Notes under the pieces: model-generated
Databases searched by the model: none
What the model was told of the DNA's origin: nothing
The model's input: only the letters and a program-made list of their open reading frames with translations
Shown here: piece by piece, positions 34,596 through 42,819 of the stretch
How positions within the stretch are numbered: position 1 is the stretch's first letter
How the letters are laid out: each line of letters begins with the position of its first letter
DNA from: CAVZXS01 sp963779325
Lineage (GTDB): Bacteria; Bacteroidota; Bacteroidia; Chitinophagales; Chitinophagaceae
Assembly (NCBI GenBank): GCA_963779325.1
Contig: CAVZXS010000002.1
Coordinates: 248,001 to 312,000, forward strand
Reading direction: 5' to 3'
Length of the DNA: 64,000 nt
Position numbers and translations under genes: made by a program

Positions 34596-34986
34596 GGAGC
34601 ATCGTAAAAAGCAGTAAAAATTTGCTGTCAGCGCGGGGTCTGCACAGCCCCGGCAATGCGGGCAGAGCGACCCCACGCTAATAAAAATGATTGGTATCTT
34701 TAATTCATGGCTATTAAATTGAACCATGGCGATGAATTCACTATGTACTATTGTACGTTTACTTTCCCGCTGTGCGTAGTCTTTCTGCTGTAGTACAGCC
34801 GGCCTGAGAGACCTCACCTCTCGTTCTCCTCTCCGAAGGAGAGGAGACGGTGCTGTAGTACAAAGCGGGGCAACGGTAACTGCCAAATAAGCTATAGAAT
34901 ATCAGTGTGCAACAGCAGCGAGCAGCCATTAATAAAGGCTGTTTGTACAGTAAAATATTAAGAGTATTTTTGTAAAAATTTAAACA
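34596..34986. repeat. Gene-free stretch with composite repeat R1
   Basis: The 391 bases between the S41 gene and the TA pair contain GCTGTCAGCGCGGGGTC (34624-34640). A core at 34809-34888 has GACCTCACCTCTC, the stem CTCCTCTCCGAAGGAGAGGAG, ACGGTGCTGTAGTACAAAGC in outline, and GGTAACTGCCAAAT. The same modules in the same order occur, inverted, in R2 (35644-35806). Confidence 0.75.
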
Positions 34987-35196
34987 ATGCAAACAGTAAT
35001 AATAGATATTCTCAATAATAAAGCCGTTAAGCTTTTGCAGGACTTGGAGCTTCTGCAACTTATTCGTATGCGTAAAGAAAAAACGCAGCCGGCTGCTCCA
35101 ACAAATTGGATTGTTAAATATAAAGGGGCAATGACAAAACAACCGTTAGCCGATGTTGACAACCAATTAAACGAACTGCGCAACGAATGGGAATGA
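34987..35196 (+). CDS. Putative VapB-like antitoxin
   Basis: A 69-residue protein directly upstream of a PIN-domain toxin, overlapping it by 4 bases (ATGA). The N-terminus MQTVIIDILNNKAVKLLQDLELLQLIRMR resembles small antitoxins of VapBC pairs, with the C-terminal half (DVDNQLNELRNEWE) as the likely toxin-binding tail. Identification rests mainly on the overlap, size and partner. Confidence 0.75.
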   Translation: MQTVIIDILNNKAVKLLQDLELLQLIRMRKEKTQPAAPTNWIVKYKGAMTKQPLADVDNQLNELRNEWE

Positions 35197-35579
35197 AATA
35201 TTTGTGGGATACCAACACTGCTATCTATTATTTGCAGCAACAGTTTCCGCCTGCAGCAGAAAAATTTATGGATGATTTACTAAAGGACGAACAACCTGTG
35301 ATTTCGGCTATTACAGAAATTGAGCTGCTCTGCTGGAAAACGGCTACCGAAAAAGATTTAGAGGTATTGCACAATTTTATAAACGATGCTTTAGTGATAG
35401 AACTGGAACAACCGATAAAATTAAAAACGGCTGATATACGCAAAAATCACACTATTAAATTACCCGATGCAATTATCGCTGCAACTGCTCTTGTGTATGA
35501 CTTAACATTACTCAGCCGTAACAAGGACGATTTTTCCAAAATTGATGGACTGAGGATCATAAACCCTTGGGAGAAATAA
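35193..35579 (+). CDS. VapC-type PIN-domain ribonuclease toxin
   Basis: A 128-residue PIN-domain toxin, typically a site-specific tRNA or rRNA endonuclease. The acidic catalytic set is present: D6 in LWDTNTAIYYL, E42/E44 in ITEIELL, D92 in LPDAIIAATAL, and D112/D113 in SRNKDDF. It ends LRIINPWEK, as in many VapC proteins. ATG 35193 was chosen because it overlaps the antitoxin stop; 35187 is also in frame. It appears intact and lies between repeat copies R1 and R2. Confidence 0.88.
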   Translation: MKYLWDTNTAIYYLQQQFPPAAEKFMDDLLKDEQPVISAITEIELLCWKTATEKDLEVLHNFINDALVIELEQPIKLKTADIRKNHTIKLPDAIIAATALVYDLTLLSRNKDDFSKIDGLRIINPWEK

Positions 35580-35643
35580 ACTACGCACTTTTTTAACCGA
35601 TAGATATACTATTCTTGCTTTGCCCATTAATATTCCAAAGAAG

Positions 35644-35806
35644 ATTTGGCAGTTACCAATGCCGGGTTTTGTACTGCAGCACCGTCTCCTCTCCATCGGA
35701 GAGGAGTTCCGATAGCTATCGGAAGAGAGGTGAGGTCGCTCAAACTCCGCGCTGACAGCCGCCTTTTTAATTGTAAATTATTTTGAAGACCCCGAAGGAA
35801 CTGAAT
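35644..35806. repeat. Composite repeat R2
   Basis: Contains ATTTGGCAGTTACCAATGCC, GCAGCACCGTC, the stem CTCCTCTCCATCGGAGAGGAG, an inserted CCGATAGCTATCGG palindrome, AGAGAGGTGAGGTC, CCGCGCTGACAGCCGCC, and AGACCCCGAAGGAACTGAA. It is inverted relative to R1 and direct relative to R3. Confidence 0.78.
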
Positions 35807-35818
35807 GGCGGCAGTCAC

Positions 35819-36127
35819 TCAATATTGCTGCGGCTCCATGCTTGTATGCCTTACCCTTGCAATAATAATTTCCTCCTCTTTCACCAGTTAAGCGATGCGG
35901 TAACGGTGTAATTCAAAAGCCCTGTAGTTGTTACCTGTATTATCTTTCTTGTATTTATCCGGTGCATGGATTTCAGGGCGGCGGGATAATTCTTTAATAT
36001 GCTCAAGGATTTCCTTTTTTACTGTCTCTGCATTTTGTACAGAGTCTTTGCGGATGTAACGGATGGCCTCACTAAAATAAATTAATGCCGGTTTGTCCCA
36101 GCGGATTTTGCGTTTATTCATTACCAC
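35819..36127 (-). pseudogene. ParE/RelE-family toxin interrupted by an in-frame TAA
   Basis: The frame starting at 36127 encodes a ParE/RelE toxin (KIRWDKPALIYFSEAIRYI then YKKDNTGNNYRAFELHRYRIA). It meets TAA at 35888-35890 after 79 residues. The same frame continues without interruption as LVKEEEIIIARVRHTSMEPQ and ends at 35819. This continuation is the conserved C-terminus of the family, and the TAA stands where Tyr is usual. The toxin is therefore probably inactive, lacking its last 26 residues. It overlaps the antitoxin gene by 7 bases. Confidence 0.82.
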
Positions 36128-36351
36128 TCTTTTGACATTTTTTCTACTTCTTCATGGGTATAAAACTCCCCGGCTTCCACCCTTGCTACAGCTTCATCTA
36201 TTTCTTTGTTGTATTGCTCAAAGCTTATTCGCTCTCCGGGGGCGACAAAGGATTTAATTACACTCAGCAAAGATTCCTTCTGTACAGGTGTCAGCAACGG
36301 CCAGTATTTACTAAGCTCATTGTCTACTAAAGGGACTGCCATAGTATTCAT
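36121..36351 (-). CDS. Antitoxin of the ParE/RelE-type pair
   Basis: A 76-residue protein upstream of and overlapping the toxin frame. It resembles antitoxins that accompany Bacteroidota ParE/RelE toxins: LLTPVQKESLLSVIKSFV, ERISFEQYNKEIDEAVARVE and GEFYTHEEVEKMSKEW. The frame is intact although its toxin is broken, so it may persist by protecting against related toxins or simply as a relic. Confidence 0.78.
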   Translation of the reverse strand: MNTMAVPLVDNELSKYWPLLTPVQKESLLSVIKSFVAPGERISFEQYNKEIDEAVARVEAGEFYTHEEVEKMSKEW

Positions 36352-36702
36352 GTTTTCACAAATTTACTCTTTATATTTTACTATACAAACAGCCTGTGTT
36401 TAGTAGCCGTTCGACACCATTGCCCAATCATATTCTATAGCTGATTTGGAAGTTACCAATGCCCGGCTTTAGGTACCTCAGACCCCGCGCTGACAGCCGC
36501 CTTTTTTTGTAGATTATTCGGAGACCCAGAAGGAACTGAAACTGAGGCCAGCTATCCTACAGCAGGTAAACTATGGACAGCGGGGGACTGAAACACACCG
36601 AAGCAACTGAATTATTTACAGCCAGTAGTCACAGACTACTGACAAACTTTCAAGCTTTTTTTTATTTATTCGGCATACTACGAAGAACGAGGAAAAAATT
36701 AT
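36352..36702. repeat. Gene-free stretch with composite repeat R3 and a small hairpin
   Basis: R3 (36443-36540) shares with R2 ATTTGG(A/C)AGTTACCAATGCC, CCGCGCTGACAGCCGCC, a T-run, and AGACCCxGAAGGAACTGAA, but lacks the CTCTCC stem. A perfect hairpin AGTAGTC-ACA-GACTACT lies at 36624-36640. Confidence 0.7.
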
Positions 36703-37131
36703 TTATTGAAGCACCCCCTTTTCATAATATTTTTTAAATTCCAACTGCCCTTTATTATTATAAAAAAACCAAACTCCCGAACGAAGGGGTTGATAGTATT
36801 CTCTAACTCGTATCATTTTCTTTCCTGTAACCCCATTAATTCCATATGAATATTTTTTCAATAAGTCTAAAGAGTTTATATAATCACCTTCTTCTATTTT
36901 TATATTAGCCCTAAAGCATTCTATGCGCATTTTACCCATACATTCAAACAAAAATATTTTTAAAACCCGACCGTCTTCTAATTTTTTCAAGATAGTATCC
37001 ACACAGCCATTTTTTTGAGGAGTAAAGTAATAATTATATTCTTCGAGGTAAATACTAATTTTTTTTTCGCTTCGATAAAAACTGCTTGTGATTAGCTGAA
37101 TAAGTATTGCAAAAAAAAGGATCTTTTTCAT
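36703..37131 (-). CDS. Hypothetical secreted protein
   Basis: A 142-residue protein with an N-terminal hydrophobic signal (MKKILFFAILIQLITSSFY). The C-terminal YYQPLRSGVWFFYNNKGQLEF then KKYYEKG resembles a MORN/YwqK-like repeat. No enzyme motif is visible. It is very AT-rich, unlike the housekeeping genes on either side, which fits an accessory origin. Confidence 0.6.
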   Translation of the reverse strand: MKKILFFAILIQLITSSFYRSEKKISIYLEEYNYYFTPQKNGCVDTILKKLEDGRVLKIFLFECMGKMRIECFRANIKIEEGDYINSLDLLKKYSYGINGVTGKKMIRVREYYQPLRSGVWFFYNNKGQLEFKKYYEKGVLQ

Positions 37132-37171
37132 ATAACAATTTTTAGAAATAATATTGAAATTAAAATCAATT

Positions 37172-37735
37172 TCACTGATTTAACTTAATATAATAATCGG
37201 CGCTCTGTGCTTTTTCCGGAGAGCCGAGTGCTGTTGTAATTTTTGACGGATCCAAACCAGCTTCAACCAGTTTTTGTTTAATATCATTAGCTCTTTTCAG
37301 AGCTAATGAACCATAGTTTTTATGAGTTGAATTCCAAGGAAGGTAATCATTGCCTTTCCAGCCCTCAACCCCGGTACCAACATTACCTAAAATTTTAATT
37401 GAATAACTTGTAACTCCTGCCTGTTTTACTATTGAAACTATCTTATTTACTTCCACTATTATATTATTTTCACCACCTTCCATAAAATGTCTTGAATAAC
37501 TTTCAAATTCTATTTTGCTGTCAATATGAATTGGGTCTTTAGATATAGGAGGATATTTAGCCACAGTTTTCGGAGGCGTGATTTTCGGAACAACAGTCTT
37601 GGATTTAGGAATATTCTTGCTACTTTGTGCGGTTAGGCGATACTTTTTTTCATCATAATCATCCCTTTCTGAATCAATATATTCTCCAATATCACTTTTC
37701 CCAGTGGAAGGAGGCTCGTCACCTCCATAAGACAC
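37172..37735 (-). CDS. N-terminally truncated protein with OmpA-like C-terminal region
   Basis: A 187-residue frame from GTG 37735. The first half is low-complexity (Lys, Pro, Ser). The second half, IIVEVNKIVSIVKQAGVTSY, IKILGNVGTG, then SLALKRANDIKQKLVEAGLD, follows the OmpA-like peptidoglycan-associated pattern (N...L...RA..). The same frame stays open for only about 10 more codons upstream (to a TAA) and has no signal peptide or good start. The break coincides with the start of the recombinase fragment on the other side. It is probably the 3' remainder of a larger gene cut by recombination. Confidence 0.5.
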   Translation of the reverse strand: MSYGGDEPPSTGKSDIGEYIDSERDDYDEKKYRLTAQSSKNIPKSKTVVPKITPPKTVAKYPPISKDPIHIDSKIEFESYSRHFMEGGENNIIVEVNKIVSIVKQAGVTSYSIKILGNVGTGVEGWKGNDYLPWNSTHKNYGSLALKRANDIKQKLVEAGLDPSKITTALGSPEKAQSADYYIKLNQ

Positions 37736-37740
37736 ATAAA

Positions 37741-38174
37741 ATTTGCTTGGCCTAAAACTGCCGCCTTATGCGGTAGATATCATTAACAAATACGCTAAAA
37801 TAAAAAGACGTTTACTACCACTCTTTAATAAAGTAAACCTGAACAAGTATGTAAAACAATTACTGGAGATGGCGGGCTTTACTCAACCCGTGCATCTTAC
37901 CCGCGGCAAAAGGGGGCAGACCACCGAATTAAAAAATGTAAACGATAACAAACAGGTCTATCGTTTTTGCGATGTGGCCACTACGCATACCATGCGTCGT
38001 ACTGCTATTACTACCATGCTGAGTCTCGGCGTATCTGAACAGGTGGTTCGTAAGATCAGTGGCCATGCACCCGGCAGCAAAGAATTTTATCGGTATGTAT
38101 TCTGGGCGCAAACTTACCAAGACCAAGAAGTGGACTTAATGTTTGAAAAACTACAGGAGAAAAAATTGGCTTGA
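37741..38174 (+). pseudogene. Truncated tyrosine recombinase / integrase (catalytic C-terminal part)
   Basis: A 143-residue fragment of a Bacteroidota integrase. HTMRRTAITTML supplies the H-x-x-R pair, ISGHAPGSKEF the second His, and FYRYV the probable nucleophilic Tyr. The N-terminal core-binding domain and the first catalytic Arg are missing. The frame begins right after a TAA (37737-37739) with only a weak TTG start, directly against the truncated gene on the minus strand. It cannot be an active recombinase. Confidence 0.82.
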
Positions 38175-38378
38175 TAAAGCCCCATTTTAGTATATGGTCA
38201 AAATGGGGGAGGTCGCGGCACAAAAAAGCCCCACACTTACAGCGCAGGGCGAGTCCTAAACCGTCCTTCATAGCTTCCTGAAATATTTTAATAAAGCATT
38301 GGAGCTTTTTATACTATTATATGTACTAAACGTCTGATTTGCAGAAGAATTATTTTGTAATTGTGAAAATATCTATAA

Positions 38379-38420
38379 TAAAAAAGAACCCCTGCAATGT
38401 CCCGTTCCGAAGCAGGGGTT
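38379..38420 (-). terminator. Second terminator downstream of the beta-CASP gene
   Basis: On the minus strand AACCCCTGC, a 16-base loop, then GCAGGGGTT and CTTTTTTATT. Confidence 0.65.
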
Positions 38421-38483
38421 TGATTATAAACCGTCCTCTATTATAAGTTGATATTTTCAATTAATCTTCTGACTATTCTAATA

Positions 38484-38513
38484 ACAAAAACGGGGCCATT
38501 TATTACAACCCCG
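38484..38513 (-). terminator. First terminator downstream of the beta-CASP gene
   Basis: On the minus strand CGGGG, a 13-base loop, then CCCCG followed by TTTTTGTTATT, about 57 bases after the stop. Confidence 0.65.
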
Positions 38514-38569
38514 TGTCAGAACTTTGTCACTGCGCTTAAAATGTGGAAAAATAATAGCAACTAAGCATC

Positions 38570-39973
38570 TCAGGTGAGGCCAATCTCAAAATGCATCTCA
38601 GGAATTTCTACCTCGGCAAAGCCTTTGCGCTCCAGCCGGCTTTTAAAATCCTGCTGTACATCGTATTCGCCATGTACCAAAAACAGCTTGCTCACCTGCT
38701 TTATATCCTGGCAAGACAGCCACTGCGATAAGTCTTCATAATCGCCGTGTGCACTCATGCTCCGGATGGAGCCTACCTCGGCATGCACTTCATGCGGTAC
38801 GCCAAATATTTTTATTTCTTTATTACCCGCCATCAATTTGCCGCCAATGGAGCGGGGTTCGCAATAGCCTGTCAGCAAAATGGTATTGCGGCTGTTTTCT
38901 ATATTATTACTTATATGGTGTTTCACCCGGCCGGCATCGGCCATACCACTGGCCGAAATGATGACGCAAGGCTGGGTATGAAAATTCAGCATCTTGGATT
39001 GCTCCACCGTTTTTATATATCGCAATCCCTTGAACCCGAAGGGGTCATTATCCTGCTGCAAAACCTTTTGTATTCTTTTATTAAAAAGATTGGGGTACTT
39101 TTTTACCACTTCCGTAGCTTCTACGCTCAGCGGACTGTCTACAAAATAGTCAACATCGGGCAGCCTGTTCTCCAATTCTAACTGGTTTAATGCGTACAAT
39201 AATTCCTGCGTACGGCCTACGCTGAATGCGGGTACTATCAGTTTTCCTTTTTTTTGCAAGCAGGCTTTTTCTATCCATTGCAGCAATTGATCAGGCGTAG
39301 TGGTATGCTGGTCGTGCAGGCTATTGCCGTAGGTGGACTCAAGAATAATAAAATCAGCCTGCGGAAAATCCTGGGGCGATTTTAAAATAACATCCCTGTA
39401 CCTTCCTACATCGCCGCTGAATGTGAGCGTTTTTGTTTTGCCATCTTCCGTAATTTTTAAATGTACCGTAGCGCTGCCGATGATATGACCCGCATCTAAA
39501 AACTGCGCCTGCACGCCATCCGTTACATTAAACCAAGTGCCGTATTCAACCGGGGCAAAATGCCCGATAGCTTTTTTGGCGTCTTCCAAAGTATATAAAG
39601 GTTGCAGGTAAGGCTGGCCCTGCATAGCTCTTTTTTTATTTTCATACTTCACGTCATCTTCCTGTATTTCCGCCGAGTCTTCTAACAATATGGATGCAAG
39701 GTCTTTTGTGGCGGGTGTACAAAATATTTGACCTTTGAAACCTTCTTTTACCAATTTGGGTATTAAACCGCTGTGGTCTATATGCGCATGCGAAAGAATC
39801 ATTATGTCTACCTGTTCAGGGTTGAACCCGAAATGACGGTTCATGGCATCAGTATCTTTTCCCATGCCTTGAAACATACCACAATCCAATAAAATTTTTT
39901 TACCGTTTTTTAAAGTGAGTAAGTGCTTGCTTCCTGTTACAGTTCTTGCCGCACCGTGAAATGCAATTTTCAT
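38570..39973 (-). CDS. Metallo-beta-lactamase / beta-CASP family RNA-processing nuclease-like protein
   Basis: A 467-residue cytoplasmic protein of the CPSF-73/RNase J-related group. Zinc motifs are SHAHIDHSG near residue 60, GHIIGS near 165, and FSGDVGRY. The beta-CASP part includes VPAFSVGRTQELLYAL and CVIISASGMADAGRV. The C-terminal SMSAHGDYEDL and LVHGEYDVQ complete the RNA-specificity (RMMBL) domain. The start TVTGSKHLLTL is typical. Two terminators follow. Confidence 0.92.
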   Translation of the reverse strand: MKIAFHGAARTVTGSKHLLTLKNGKKILLDCGMFQGMGKDTDAMNRHFGFNPEQVDIMILSHAHIDHSGLIPKLVKEGFKGQIFCTPATKDLASILLEDSAEIQEDDVKYENKKRAMQGQPYLQPLYTLEDAKKAIGHFAPVEYGTWFNVTDGVQAQFLDAGHIIGSATVHLKITEDGKTKTLTFSGDVGRYRDVILKSPQDFPQADFIILESTYGNSLHDQHTTTPDQLLQWIEKACLQKKGKLIVPAFSVGRTQELLYALNQLELENRLPDVDYFVDSPLSVEATEVVKKYPNLFNKRIQKVLQQDNDPFGFKGLRYIKTVEQSKMLNFHTQPCVIISASGMADAGRVKHHISNNIENSRNTILLTGYCEPRSIGGKLMAGNKEIKIFGVPHEVHAEVGSIRSMSAHGDYEDLSQWLSCQDIKQVSKLFLVHGEYDVQQDFKSRLERKGFAEVEIPEMHFEIGLT

Positions 39974-40044
39974 ATTGTTGAATTAGTGTTTAAAAAAATG
40001 ATTGCTGTGCCTTGAAGACGAAGAAGAAAGGTAGCGAATAATTT

Positions 40045-40527
40045 TTATTTGGCTTTGAATGACCAGGTGACAAAGAATTCAGCGACTAACTCGCCGTTGT
40101 TATTTGTTCCTGTAGATTTTGCCACCACCGTCCTCGCTTCTCCGGTAGCAATGGATTCATCAACGGCCTGTTGAAGTTTTTCACCATCGGTGCAAACAAA
40201 CGTGGTGCGGCCTACCGCTTTTTTGTAATAAGTGGCTTCTAATTTTACAACCAGCATTGAGACGGCGGGTTTACGTTTATGCAATTGCATTAAGCCCAAA
40301 GTACCGGTACTCATTTCCGCTGCCATGGCTAAGCAGGCAAAATAGGTTGACTTAAAAGGGTTTTGCGAAAACCATTTGTAAGGAACGGTAACCATACATT
40401 TTTTTTCATCAATATCCCTCAACCGTACACCTGAAAAAAAAGCGGAGGGTAATTTAAAAAAAAGAAACATCCTGAACTTCACAGGATGTTTCATCAATTT
40501 TATAAATTCATTTGCTGCAGGGTTCAT
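40045..40527 (-). CDS. DUF4442 (hot-dog fold thioesterase-like) protein
   Basis: A 160-residue protein with the DUF4442 pattern: KLPSAFFSGVRLRDIDEKKC, VPYKWFSQNPFKSTYFACLAMAAE, and a final strand FFVTWSFK. This is a hot-dog fold related to acyl-CoA thioesterases; substrate unknown. It starts 14 bases after the thioredoxin-like gene and probably shares its transcript. Confidence 0.85.
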   Translation of the reverse strand: MNPAANEFIKLMKHPVKFRMFLFFKLPSAFFSGVRLRDIDEKKCMVTVPYKWFSQNPFKSTYFACLAMAAEMSTGTLGLMQLHKRKPAVSMLVVKLEATYYKKAVGRTTFVCTDGEKLQQAVDESIATGEARTVVAKSTGTNNNGELVAEFFVTWSFKAK

Positions 40528-40541
40528 TAGAGTAGGTTACT

Positions 40542-41039
40542 TTATTTGTACAGTTTCGGATTCATTGCTTTGTTTGTCCAGTTGAAAAGAAAGGCCATTA
40601 CTTTTTCTTTACTGTATGATTTCCCCATTTCCAATAAACCCGAATCCTGCGTATGCATTCTTTCACCTTTGTCATTTAATATTAAAAAAACAGGAAAGCC
40701 GAATCGTTGCGGGTAGCTGAACCTCTCCAGCAGTTTTTTATTTTCATTTTCCGTACTGAAATTTAAATGATAAATAATGTAGTTCGCTTTTATTACGGCA
40801 TTAATTTGCGTATCACGTTCGGCAAAATCATTGAACCGTAAACACCATACGCACCAGTTGCCGCCAATTTGCACAAACACATTTTTGCCTTCGGCCTTCG
40901 CCTGTTCTACCACTTTAGCTAAGGCTTCTTCCGCATTTTCTTTCGGGTTGTAAAGTTTAGCTGTTTTCGTATCCTGCGCATTGGCGGCATAATGCAGCGA
41001 AAAAATAAGTGCGAAAGAAATTATTATTTTCCTCATCAT
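40542..41039 (-). CDS. Secreted thioredoxin-family protein
   Basis: A 165-residue thioredoxin-fold protein with a signal peptide ending HYAANAQ. The redox motif is NWCVWC (CxxC) with the context VFVQIGGNWCVWCLRF, and the cis-proline region is FGFPVFLIL. It probably reduces or isomerises disulfides in the periplasm. It starts immediately after the stop of the papain-fold peptidase gene, which has an active-site cysteine; functional coupling is plausible but inferred. Confidence 0.88.
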   Translation of the reverse strand: MMRKIIISFALIFSLHYAANAQDTKTAKLYNPKENAEEALAKVVEQAKAEGKNVFVQIGGNWCVWCLRFNDFAERDTQINAVIKANYIIYHLNFSTENENKKLLERFSYPQRFGFPVFLILNDKGERMHTQDSGLLEMGKSYSKEKVMAFLFNWTNKAMNPKLYK

Positions 41040-42632
41040 TTAATTTTTATCAATAGCTACCACGCAGGCTACAGCTTTATTATCGTTAGCCGCTACTTTA
41101 AAATAAATTCTGCCGTCATTGGTGTTGGCAAATTTTACACTTGGTATAGCCATGCTTTGCACCGCGGCATTCACTTTATCGGCATAGCTCGCACCTGCAC
41201 TGCTGTTTATTTTTTGATTTAATTCGTTGTAATTTAATTCAACCTTGCTTACTACAATGGCCATATAATCTTTGTTGCCGGCGCTGTCGGCCATCAGCGA
41301 TTGTGCTTTGGGAAATAACCGGTAACCGGTAATGCCGCAATACGGTGAGTGTTTGGAAACGGTCTCACTCTTTTTTAAATAAGGAAATAAAACATAGCTG
41401 CTTGCATCGGTTTCCTGTCCGAACAAATAGATATAACATTCTGTAGCATTCTGTATTTCTATTTTAAATCTTGTGCCTTTTGGTATAGCCGCACTTGTTT
41501 GAAAAGTATTGCCGTTTCCTGCTTTCAGCGGTATGTACGCTTTAGTATCATTTCTTTTTAAACCGATATTGCACTCCAGCGGTATGGCTGCTACATTGGC
41601 CTGCTTGGGTAACGGGTCTATACCATAGGCTTCTCTAGTGTAGGTTTTAAAATCGCCGTATCGAACCCAGCCTACACCATCCTTGCCCCATTGCGGTCCC
41701 CAACTGTTCATAATTTGGAAAGCGCCGCCAAATTTTCTGTCATCATACCCAATTACGCACATGGCATGACCGCCCATTCCCATTTGCGAAGCATCAGCAC
41801 CTTGCGGTGACCATAATTCACGGCCCATCATTTCTTGCATAAAACTTTGCCCTACCATCATACCTATTACTACCGGCGCATCTTTTGCCAAATGTTCTTT
41901 AAGTGCACGTACACTGATAGAGTTTATATTATCACCGTCAGTCAATCTTGTGAATCCATGAATTACATTTTGCCTTCCCTGTTGCATTTGCGATGAATTG
42001 GGGGTACGGTCGCAGTCCGCCTCATCATAGGGGTATTGACTCAGCGGTACGCCGCCGGTTTTACTCATTGCTTCCATGGCCCTTTGAATGTAAGAACCCT
42101 GGCAACCGTCCAGTTTTATTTGGTTGTATAAATAAGAAGGGCTGAATTTTATGGCATCGGGGTTTTGACCCGTTGCCGCGGATGTCAATATCGTTTGGGC
42201 TGCATAGGCGCTGCTCCATGCTACGCAACTTCCTTGTTGTCCCTGGTTATCTCTTTGCGGTGCGAAACGTAATAGTGAAACTGCTTCGGGTAATGCATTT
42301 CGGCTGTTGGTCTCGTCAAGTCCTTCGTAAACGGAGGCTTTGTTAAATTCATTTTTATCAAAGTTATAGCCGCTGCTCGAAAACTTTTTTACCACATCGG
42401 CTACATTGCAACCGCCGTTTCTGAAAAAAAGAAAATAAGCAGCTCCCGCAACTAATAAAAGTGTAATCATTCCTTTGCCGCCTTTAAACAGTCCGAGTAG
42501 TAAAGGAAGAAATTGCATAAGGCCACCGCCTCCTCCTCCCGGAAAATTGGGACGATTGCCTCCGCCTCCCCGGTCATCATTAAAATCATCTTGTTGATCC
42601 TGCGGATCATCATCAACCATACGTATTGGCAT
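41040..42632 (-). CDS. Membrane-anchored papain-family (C1) cysteine peptidase with DUF4384-like domain
   Basis: A 530-residue protein. The N-terminus is Asp/Gly-rich (DRGGGGNRPNFPGGGGGG), then a transmembrane segment (MITLLLVAGAAYFLFF). The peptidase domain has the full papain set: oxyanion Gln and catalytic Cys in QGQQGSCVAWSSAYA, His in GGHAMCVIGYDD, Asn in IMNSWGPQWG. After about residue 340 a DUF4384-like beta domain follows (FKIEIQNATECYIYLFG). ATG 42632 begins the conserved MPIRMVDDD; an upstream in-frame start would add 20 residues. It heads an operon with thioredoxin-like and DUF4442 genes. Confidence 0.9.
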   Translation of the reverse strand: MPIRMVDDDPQDQQDDFNDDRGGGGNRPNFPGGGGGGLMQFLPLLLGLFKGGKGMITLLLVAGAAYFLFFRNGGCNVADVVKKFSSSGYNFDKNEFNKASVYEGLDETNSRNALPEAVSLLRFAPQRDNQGQQGSCVAWSSAYAAQTILTSAATGQNPDAIKFSPSYLYNQIKLDGCQGSYIQRAMEAMSKTGGVPLSQYPYDEADCDRTPNSSQMQQGRQNVIHGFTRLTDGDNINSISVRALKEHLAKDAPVVIGMMVGQSFMQEMMGRELWSPQGADASQMGMGGHAMCVIGYDDRKFGGAFQIMNSWGPQWGKDGVGWVRYGDFKTYTREAYGIDPLPKQANVAAIPLECNIGLKRNDTKAYIPLKAGNGNTFQTSAAIPKGTRFKIEIQNATECYIYLFGQETDASSYVLFPYLKKSETVSKHSPYCGITGYRLFPKAQSLMADSAGNKDYMAIVVSKVELNYNELNQKINSSAGASYADKVNAAVQSMAIPSVKFANTNDGRIYFKVAANDNKAVACVVAIDKN

Positions 42633-42819
42633 AGTGTGTAGTTTTTTGTTTGTAGAAATAAAATTAAGGAGTTCGGAGCAGATGTAAAACAAAAGGTTAA
42701 AACTATCTTCCGATTGTAAAAATTAATTATGGAAATGCAACTTTTTTCTACGCCAAACGACAAATAAATGCAGATATTTGTTCTGAAGACATTCCTTCGG
42801 GCTTACATAAAAAATAAAC

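Larger units (their letters stand above)
38175..38569. other. Gene-free region with an inverted repeat
   Basis: CCCCATTTT (38180-38188) and AAAATGGGG (38200-38208) form a perfect 9-base stem just after the recombinase remnant, without a T-tract. Two terminators of the gene to the right follow (separate entries). No gene is seen. Confidence 0.55.

Noticed and set aside
35888..35890. Programmed readthrough or recoding of TAA as Tyr
   Set aside because: TAA ends many normal genes in this window, so it acts as a standard stop; a nonsense mutation is the simpler reading.
38180..38208. Attachment-site core for the integrase
   Set aside because: The CCCCATTTT/AAAATGGGG stem follows the recombinase fragment, but no second copy was noticed elsewhere in the window.
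38747..39181. 144-codon open frame on the plus strand
   Set aside because: Antisense to the well-supported beta-CASP gene; no motif or start signal.
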